From JAAFIW01 sp031414805 (GTDB lineage Bacteria > Pseudomonadota > Gammaproteobacteria > Burkholderiales > Burkholderiaceae_C), in NCBI GenBank assembly GCA_031414805.1, contig JANOQJ010000061.1:12080-76079 (forward strand): a stretch of DNA of 64,000 nt, written 5' to 3'. The notes beneath the pieces were generated by a model. It saw only the letters and a list, made by a program, of their open reading frames with translations. It made no database searches and had not been told where the DNA came from. Shown here in pieces: positions 58,601-64,000 of the stretch. Positions within the stretch are counted from its first letter, which is position 1, and every line of letters begins with the position of its first letter. Made by a program: the position numbers and the translations under genes.

Positions 58601-59124
58601 AACGCCGCTTGATTCTTGCAGCCAGCGCTGCCACTGTTTTAGGCGGCTGCGCCTCGCAAACCATTGACGACTACGCCAGCGAAAAACCTGTGCTCGACCT
58701 GCGCGAGTATTTCAACGGCACGGTGGATGCCTGGGGTGTGTTCACCGATCGCTCGGGCAAGGTGGTGCGTCGCTTCACCGTGGTGATGACCTGCACCTGG
58801 ACCGGCGACGACGGTGTGCTGGACGAAGCCTTCACCTATTCCGATGGCGAAAAACAGCGCCGCATCTGGAAGCTCAAACGCTTCGCCGACGGCCGCTACA
58901 CCGGCACGGCAGACGACGTGGTGGGCACCGCCACAGGGCAAGCCAAGGGCAACGCGTTTTACTGGACTTACACGCTGTCGCTGCCCGTCGACGGCAAGGT
59001 GTACGACGTGCGCTTTGACGACTGGATGTACCTGATGGACAACAAAGTGCTGCTGAATAAAGCGGTGATGAGCAAGTTTGGTTTCACCTTGGGGGAAGTG
59101 ACCTTGTCCTTCACCAAACGATGA
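58597..59124 (+). CDS. DUF3833 family lipoprotein
   Basis: 175 residues from the ATG at 58597. Signal sequence with lipobox LGGC (Cys18), then LREYFNGTVDAWGVFTDRSG, FTYSDGEKQRRIWKLKRFADGRYTG and DDWMYLMDNKVLLNKA (in parts), which mark DUF3833. The family consists of periplasmic lipoproteins of unknown function that usually occur in this lipid operon. Overlaps both neighbours by 4 bases. Confidence 0.92.
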   Translation: MKRRLILAASAATVLGGCASQTIDDYASEKPVLDLREYFNGTVDAWGVFTDRSGKVVRRFTVVMTCTWTGDDGVLDEAFTYSDGEKQRRIWKLKRFADGRYTGTADDVVGTATGQAKGNAFYWTYTLSLPVDGKVYDVRFDDWMYLMDNKVLLNKAVMSKFGFTLGEVTLSFTKR

Positions 59125-60002
59125 AGCAAGCGATGAATCCGACACAAGCAGAAAAATCAATGGAAACCGCCTTCAGCCCAGGTAAAACAAGCTCAAGCAG
59201 CTATATAAAACATAGCAATCCTGGTTTGTTCTCGGCCTTCAACCCCAAGCTGACTGACTGGAAAAACAAGTCCGTCTGGCTGGTAGGCGCCTCCACCGGT
59301 ATTGGCCGCGCCACTGCGGCGGCCCTGCACGCAGCAGGCGCACGTGTGTACGTATCGGCCCGCAACGCCCAGGCGCTGGAAGCCTTTGTGGCCGGGCACC
59401 CGGGCGCCGTGGCGCTGCCGCTGGACACGGTCGATCTGCCCGCCATCCAAGCCGCCGCCGCGCAGATTGCCGCTGCAGGCCCGTTGGATTTGATGATGTA
59501 TTGCGCCGGCTACTACCGCGAGCTGCGTGCCACCGAGTTCAGCCTGGCCGAAATGCTCAAGCACGAGCAGGTCAACTACGTGGGCGCACTGCACGCGCTG
59601 GACGCCGTGCTCCCCGGCATGCTGGCCCGCGGCACCGGCCACATCAGCCTGATCAGCAGCGTGGCTGGGTTTCGTGGCCTGCCCAAGAGCCTGGCCTACG
59701 GGCCGACGAAGGCGGCGCTGATCAACCTGGCTGAAACCTTGTACGTGGACTTGCAGGCCGCAGGCGTTGGCGTGAGCCTGGTTAACCCTGGTTTTGTGGA
59801 AACACCCCTCACGGCGCAGAACGACTTTGAAATGCCGGGATTGATTACCTCCGACCAGGCTGCCAAAGAAATATTGAACGGCTGGGCTGATGGTGAGTTT
59901 GAAATTCACTTCCCCCGCAAATTCACCCGCTGGATGAAGTTGCTACGTCTGTTGCCTTACCGCGCGTACTTTCCCGCCATCAAGAAATTCACCGGGCTGT
60001 GA
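59121..60002 (+). CDS. short-chain dehydrogenase/reductase
   Basis: 293 residues. Cofactor motif VGASTGIGRATAAAL, catalytic Ser in ISLISSVAG and Tyr-x3-Lys in SLAYGPTKAAL. The first 45 residues are unusual: about 18-34 (SSSSYIKHS) are encoded by repeat A17, so the N-terminal extension before the Rossmann fold is of repeat origin. The start overlaps the DUF3833 stop. Substrate unknown; part of the lipid operon. Confidence 0.9.
   Translation: MKQAMNPTQAEKSMETAFSPGKTSSSSYIKHSNPGLFSAFNPKLTDWKNKSVWLVGASTGIGRATAAALHAAGARVYVSARNAQALEAFVAGHPGAVALPLDTVDLPAIQAAAAQIAAAGPLDLMMYCAGYYRELRATEFSLAEMLKHEQVNYVGALHALDAVLPGMLARGTGHISLISSVAGFRGLPKSLAYGPTKAALINLAETLYVDLQAAGVGVSLVNPGFVETPLTAQNDFEMPGLITSDQAAKEILNGWADGEFEIHFPRKFTRWMKLLRLLPYRAYFPAIKKFTGL
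59174..59217 (-). repeat. dispersed repeat family A, copy A17 (inside the SDR gene)
   Basis: CAGCCCAGGTAAAACAAGCTCAAGCAGCTATATAAAACATAGCAA in parts. It is read in a different frame from the other antisense copies (SSSSYIKHS instead of AQAAI). Confidence 0.8.
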
Positions 60003-60433
60003 AGGCCATGGATTCGACGCAAAGAATCACCCATTTTTTCGAAACGCTCTCGCCGCAAAGTCTGAGCAGTCTGGGCGATGTTTACACCCCCGACGCCTAT
60101 TTCAAAGACCCGTTCAACGAGGTCAGAGGAGAGGCCGCCATCCGCCAGATTTTTCAGCACATGTACGTCGCACTCGACACCCCCCGCTTCGTGGTCACCG
60201 GGCAGGTGGCGCAGGGCGATGAGTGCTTTTTGGTGTGGGATTTCAAGTTTTTCTTCAAAGGAAAAACCGACAAAGAACAGACTGTGCGCGGCACGTCCCA
60301 TTTAAAGCTGGCAGCCGATGGCCGCATTAACTACCACCGCGATTACTGGGACGCGGCTGAAGAACTCTACGAAAAACTGCCGGTGCTGGGCAGTTTCATG
60401 CGGTGGTTGAAACGGCGGGCTGGGGGAAATTAA
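59999..60433 (+). CDS. nuclear transport factor 2-like (SnoaL-type) protein
   Basis: 144 residues from the GTG at 59999, which overlaps the SDR stop as GTGA; an ATG at 60008 is possible. Fold markers include DVYTPDAYFKDPFNEVRG, IRQIFQHMYVALD and INYHRDYWDAAEELYEKLP. Such proteins often act as small cyclases or isomerases, or have no enzyme activity. Last gene of the operon. The family B element B3 follows 21 bases later and may end transcription. Confidence 0.9.
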   Translation: MKAMDSTQRITHFFETLSPQSLSSLGDVYTPDAYFKDPFNEVRGEAAIRQIFQHMYVALDTPRFVVTGQVAQGDECFLVWDFKFFFKGKTDKEQTVRGTSHLKLAADGRINYHRDYWDAAEELYEKLPVLGSFMRWLKRRAGGN

Positions 60434-60454
60434 GCCCCAAACATCCAAACCCGT

Positions 60455-60566
60455 TTAACACAGAGGCACAGAGGCACAGAGTTACACAGAGAAGAAAACA
60501 AAGAACTATCTTTTTATGGCTCCCCCCTCTGGAGCCCCTCTGTGTTCTCTGTGCCTCTGTGTTTAA
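60455..60566. repeat. palindromic repeat family B-like copy B3
   Basis: Left arm TTAACACAGAGGCACAGAGG (60455-60474, continuing CACAGAG) and right arm 60537-60566 (CCTCTGTGTTC to CTCTGTGTTTAA) are inverted. It uses CACAGAGG where B1 and B2 use CGCAGAGG. Lies between two convergent genes. Confidence 0.85.
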
Positions 60567-60584
60567 CCGAATCCCGCCCCTTCA

Positions 60585-61199
60585 TCAACTCGGAACCGTC
60601 TCCGAGAAACTCACGCGCAATGACAGCTTGTCGTACAGCTTGAGCAGATTCGGGTGCGGCGTGCGCCAGTCGATTTCGGGGAAGCGAAAGTCCAGGTAGC
60701 CCAAGGCGCAGCCCACGGCCACATCGGCCAGGCTCAAGTGAATGCCGGCACAAAACGGCTTGTCGCCCAAGCCCTTGTCCATGGCTTTGAGCGCGGCGTG
60801 CGTTTTCTCGATCTGGCGGTCGATCCACACCGTGCTGCGTTGGACCTTGGTACGGCCTGTCCACGTGGCTTCCAGCCGAGCCAGCACCAGTGCATCCAGC
60901 ACGCCGTCGGCCAGGGCTTCCCAGGTTTTCACTTCGGCACGCTCGCGGCCCATTTGAGGAATCAGTTTTCCCACCGGCGACAGGGTGTCCAGGTATTCCA
61001 CAATCACCCGCGAATCAAACAAGGCCTCGCCGCCCTCCATCACCAGGCAAGGCACTTTTCCGAGCGGGTTGGAGTTCGCGATGGTGGTGTCGGCAGCCCA
61101 CACGTCTTCGGTGCTTAACTGGTAGTCCAACTTTTTCTCGGCCATCACGACGCGCACCTTGCGCACGTAGGGGCTGCTGGTCGAGCCAATTAATTTCAT
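60585..61199 (-). CDS. glutathione S-transferase family protein
   Basis: 204 residues from the ATG at 61199; a much longer upstream frame is not family-like. N-terminal thioredoxin fold with SSPYVRKVRVVMAEKKLDY, NPLGKVPCLVM and FDSRVIVEYLD (glutathione-binding Asp-Ser-Arg pattern). The helical C-terminal domain has LSLADVAVGCALGYLDFRFP. It conjugates glutathione to electrophiles or acts as a peroxidase; the substrate is unknown. Convergent with the lipid operon. Confidence 0.94.
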   Translation of the reverse strand: MKLIGSTSSPYVRKVRVVMAEKKLDYQLSTEDVWAADTTIANSNPLGKVPCLVMEGGEALFDSRVIVEYLDTLSPVGKLIPQMGRERAEVKTWEALADGVLDALVLARLEATWTGRTKVQRSTVWIDRQIEKTHAALKAMDKGLGDKPFCAGIHLSLADVAVGCALGYLDFRFPEIDWRTPHPNLLKLYDKLSLRVSFSETVPS

Positions 61200-61331
61200 G
61201 GGTGAGGTTTCTGTTGTGGATACGGGTAGCGATATGGCTTGCGATGATTCTAGGTGAAGCCTGCGGCGGCGCCCGATGGACCCACCCGGTTGCACTGGTA
61301 CAGTGCGCCCGGCTTTGGAGGGCCAGAAAAC

Positions 61332-62531
61332 ATGAACCATGAGCTTGATGCACACGCTGCACCAGCGGTGCCAGTTGCCGCTGCGCCCAGCCAACCGACC
61401 GAGTACCCGATCCGCTTTACCGCCACCGGCGGCGAGTACTTTGGTATTTGGATCGTGAATTTGCTGCTGATTGTGCTGACCCTGGGCATTTACCTGCCGT
61501 GGGCAAAAGTCCGACGCTTGAAGTATTTCTACAACAACACCGCGGTGGCTGGGCATGCGCTGGACTTCCACGGCCAAGGCTCACGCATGCTGCGCGGCAC
61601 CTTGATCGTGGGTGTGTTTTTCATTTTGTACTCGATCGCCAGTAACTTTTCGCCCTGGGCCGCGCTGGTGGCAGGCTTGGCATTTCTGGCGCTGTGGCCG
61701 GTGCTGTTTCGCGCCGGCATGCGGTTTCGCCTGTCGCAAACCAGTTGGCGCGGCCTGCGCTTTCGCTTCACTGGTGACACCCCCCATGCTTACTTCAGCG
61801 TGCTGCCGCCCCTGGCCCTGATCCTGGTGCCCGTGGTGTTGGGCGGTCTTTTTGCGGGCGCGCCCGATGCTCCTGCCAACATGGCGGAGCCACCAGCGGC
61901 GGTGTTGGGTGCCATCGGCCTGTCGTTTTTGCTGTTCTTCCTGGCGCTTCCCTACTTTTTGTGGCGAATCAAACGCTACCAGCACAACCACTATGCCTAC
62001 GGCCCGTTGACCAGCGAGCTGCGCGCAGGTGCCGGTGTGTTTTACGGCATCTTCCTGAAAATGATGGGTGCGGCGCTGCTGCTGGTGCTTGGCGTGGTGT
62101 TGCTGGGCGTTTTGTTTGGCGTTTTACTGCCCCAAAAGGGATGGGCAGGTCTGGGCATCATTGCGGTGTTGCTCGCACCGCTGCTGTTTTTTGGTTTTTT
62201 GTTGATGAACCTGGTCGCCAAGTCCTACGTGGTGGTGCGTTTGCAAAATCTGGTGTGGACACGCACGGGCAATGCGCACTTTCGCTTCAAGAGCAATCTG
62301 CGCCTGGCGCCCTACATCGGTTTGCAGTTTAAAAATTACTTGCTGATCGCACTGTCGGTCGGCTTTTACTGGCCCTTCGCCGTGGTGGCCACTCGCCGTG
62401 CACAGCTGGAAGCCGTCAGCCTGTTCACCCGCATCGACCTGGACACCCTGGTTGACCGCGCCACCCGCGCCGAGGCTGACGCCACCGGTGATGCGGCGGC
62501 GGAAGTGTTTGATCTGGACGTGGGGATTTAG
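61332..62531 (+). CDS. DUF898 (YjgN-like) membrane protein
   Basis: 399 residues from the ATG at 61332. Typical repeated units GEYFGIWIVNLLLIVLTLGIY and PWAKVRRLKYFYNNT near the start, and NYLLIALSVGFYWPFAVVATR near the end, with about six transmembrane helices. Function unknown; E. coli YjgN is the reference. Its stop and the GTG of the M48 protease are adjacent (62529-62534), so the two are co-expressed. Confidence 0.92.
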   Translation: MNHELDAHAAPAVPVAAAPSQPTEYPIRFTATGGEYFGIWIVNLLLIVLTLGIYLPWAKVRRLKYFYNNTAVAGHALDFHGQGSRMLRGTLIVGVFFILYSIASNFSPWAALVAGLAFLALWPVLFRAGMRFRLSQTSWRGLRFRFTGDTPHAYFSVLPPLALILVPVVLGGLFAGAPDAPANMAEPPAAVLGAIGLSFLLFFLALPYFLWRIKRYQHNHYAYGPLTSELRAGAGVFYGIFLKMMGAALLLVLGVVLLGVLFGVLLPQKGWAGLGIIAVLLAPLLFFGFLLMNLVAKSYVVVRLQNLVWTRTGNAHFRFKSNLRLAPYIGLQFKNYLLIALSVGFYWPFAVVATRRAQLEAVSLFTRIDLDTLVDRATRAEADATGDAAAEVFDLDVGI

Positions 62532-63641
62532 GTGCTCGCAGTCCATTATTTTGACGGCCTCAGCGCCCGCGCACAGGCTGCGCAGCTGGCGGTGATGGGC
62601 GATCAATTGGTGATCAACCTTCCAGCGGGGCAGCGCGTGCAGGTGCCGCTGTCTGCCGTGCAATGGCCCGAGCGCACCCGCCAGGGCCGCCGCATGGCGC
62701 AGTTGCCGGGTGGTGCCAGTTTGCAGGCGCTGGACGTGCTGGTGTGGGATGCGTGGGTGACTGAGCACGTGAAAGCCGATTCCTGGCTGGTGCGCAGCCA
62801 GCAAAGCTGGCGTGGCGTAGCAGCCGCTGCCGTGCTGCTGGTAGCGGCTGTGGCGGGTCTTTATATAGGGGGCCTGCCGTTGGCAGCCCGCGGCACGCTG
62901 GCAGTGGTGCCGCTGTCGGTCGATGTCTTGATAGGCGAGCAGGTGCTGGCCAGCCTGGATGGGCAGATGCTGCAGCCCAGCGAACTGCCCCAGACCGATC
63001 AGGCGCGCATTCGCGCTGCGTTTACCCAGATGGTGGCGCGTGCCTACCCAAGCAAGCCGCCCGCGTGGCAGCTAGAGTTTCGCAATGGCACGCGGGCACG
63101 ACCCAAACCAGCCGGAGACGCGCCCACATCCACCGAACCCGCGCGCTCGCCCTTGGGTGCCAACGCCTTCGCCCTGCCGGGCGGCACCTTGGTGCTGACC
63201 GACGAGCTGGTGCGCCTGGTCAATGACGACCAAGTGGTTCTCGGCGTGCTGGGCCACGAATTGGGGCACGTGCGGCATCGCCATGGCATGCGCCAGCTGA
63301 TTCAGGTCAGCGCGATCGGCGCCATGGCGTCGGCCGTGTTTGGCGACTACGCCTCGCTGCTGGCCACCCTGCCCGTGCTGGCTGCAGGTATGGCGTACTC
63401 GCGCGATGCAGAACGCGAAGCCGACGATGAAGCCATTGCGGTGCTGCGCGCCTCGGGTATTTCACCGCTGGTGATGGTCAAACTGTTCACCGCGCTGCGC
63501 GCCGATGCCCAGCGTGCTAGCGACTCGCCAGGCGCGCGCGACACCTCGGGTGGCTTGTTAGGCATTGCTTTCTCCAGCCACCCGAGTGACGCCGAACGCA
63601 CGCAGCGGTTTGAGAAGGCTGCTGGTTTGCGCCCGCCCTAG
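62532..63641 (+). CDS. M48 family metalloprotease
   Basis: 369 residues from the GTG at 62532. An N-terminal domain without known motifs, one membrane helix at about 95-115 (VAAAAVLLVAAVAGLYIGGL), then the peptidase domain with the zinc motif H242-E-L-G-H246 in LGHELGHVRHRHGM and a downstream Glu in SRDAEREADDEA. HtpX/BepA-like enzymes of this group degrade or refold envelope proteins. It is paired with DUF898 upstream, an arrangement common in betaproteobacteria. Confidence 0.93.
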   Translation: MLAVHYFDGLSARAQAAQLAVMGDQLVINLPAGQRVQVPLSAVQWPERTRQGRRMAQLPGGASLQALDVLVWDAWVTEHVKADSWLVRSQQSWRGVAAAAVLLVAAVAGLYIGGLPLAARGTLAVVPLSVDVLIGEQVLASLDGQMLQPSELPQTDQARIRAAFTQMVARAYPSKPPAWQLEFRNGTRARPKPAGDAPTSTEPARSPLGANAFALPGGTLVLTDELVRLVNDDQVVLGVLGHELGHVRHRHGMRQLIQVSAIGAMASAVFGDYASLLATLPVLAAGMAYSRDAEREADDEAIAVLRASGISPLVMVKLFTALRADAQRASDSPGARDTSGGLLGIAFSSHPSDAERTQRFEKAAGLRPP

Positions 63642-63715
63642 TTTTAGTAACTACTCAGCTCCTAACGAAGTCAATTCTGAGCTTGCTATGAAATAGTGAG
63701 TGACAATCGGCCTTG

Positions 63716-64000
63716 ATGCTAAACCTGCCCGATCTCAGCCAACTCAGTCACGCGCAAAAGGACGAGCTGATTAGGGCGTTGTGGCCCTTGCAGCAACAGG
63801 TGTTGGATCTCATGGCGCAAATGCGGCTCATGCAAGAGCGCATCACGCACCTGGAAGGTCGACTGGCGCTGAACAGCAAAAACTCCAGCAAACCCCCATC
63901 CAGTGACGGCTGGGCCAAGCCTGCGCCCAAGTCACTGCGCACGCCTGGACAAAAGCCCAACGGGGGCCAAAAGGGCCACAGCGGCAACACACTTCGCCAA
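63716..64000 (+). mobile_element. IS66-type transposase, 5' part (runs off the window)
   Basis: From the ATG at 63716 the frame is open to the last base. A coiled-coil N-terminus (LWPLQQQVLDLMAQMRLMQE) is followed by LALNSKNSSKPPSSDGW and GQKGHSGNTLR, the zinc-finger-like N-terminal hallmark of IS66 family transposases. No TnpA/TnpB genes precede it, so it may belong to the single-transposase ISBst12-like group. The left inverted repeat is probably near 63648 (GTAACTACTCAGCTC), but the right end is outside the window. Confidence 0.85.

Overview
The window is a chromosomal segment of a Betaproteobacterium, most likely a member of the Comamonadaceae close to Rhodoferax or Polaromonas. The basis is the gene content (trpE-trpG-trpD-trpC block, ctaC-ctaD-ctaG-ctaE oxidase operon with DUF2970 and a tiny assembly protein, single ATP-cone NrdA), the high GC coding style, and a roughly 60 bp dispersed repeat with core TAGCTGCTTGAGCA that I associate from memory with that family. 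No 16S or marker search could be run, so the genus is inference.

Layout. 1-6.6 kb: end of a hybrid kinase, a Crp/Fnr regulator, DUF2855, ohr, a membrane-anchored protein, psd, gph and a chalcone-isomerase-like protein. 6.9-13.9 kb: trp block (trpE, trpG, trpD, trpC), interrupted by a GxxExxY-family gene and by a Sel1-type lipoprotein, then ung and tRNA-Arg(CCT). 14.2-22.6 kb: a SulP-STAS-cNMP fusion transporter, a CoxE-like VWA protein, an unknown protein and a DUF1800/DUF1501 pair. 22.6-27.9 kb: aa3-type cytochrome c oxidase operon on the minus strand. 28-35 kb: methyltransferase, ComF, TrmL, MaoC, ParA, DUF3592, KefF-like and KefC-like proteins. 35-39.5 kb: nrdA with a two-box NrdR promoter, and nrdB carrying an in-frame TAG. 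39.6-45 kb: histone H1-like protein, AMP nucleosidase, an RloA/RloB-like ATPase plus TOPRIM-like pair (candidate defence unit), BenE transporter. 45-50 kb: a CLCA-like metalloprotease with a JDVT-CTERM sorting tail overlapping its presumed intramembrane protease, gshB and a rhombosortase. 50-51.5 kb: a repeat island and rfaE2. 51.5-60.4 kb: ferritin-like protein, glutathione peroxidase and an eight-gene lipid-modification operon (FAD oxidoreductase, DUF1365, CFA-synthase-like, chalcone-isomerase-like, MFS, DUF3833, SDR, NTF2-like). 60.5-64 kb: GST, DUF898, M48 protease and the start of an IS66-type transposase.

The least expected signal is the repeats. Seventeen copies (one doubtful) of the dispersed element occur here, and about half lie inside reading frames without breaking them: in gph, a methyltransferase, kefC, benE, the rhombosortase, an SDR, and as the coding sequence of a signal peptide. 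In the two sense-strand copies the TGA of the core reads CGA, so the frame stays open. A second palindromic family (GCAGAGG/GCAAAG type) flanks the GxxExxY gene as inverted arms and recurs alone at 51.4 and 60.5 kb, which suggests a mobile unit and its non-autonomous derivatives.
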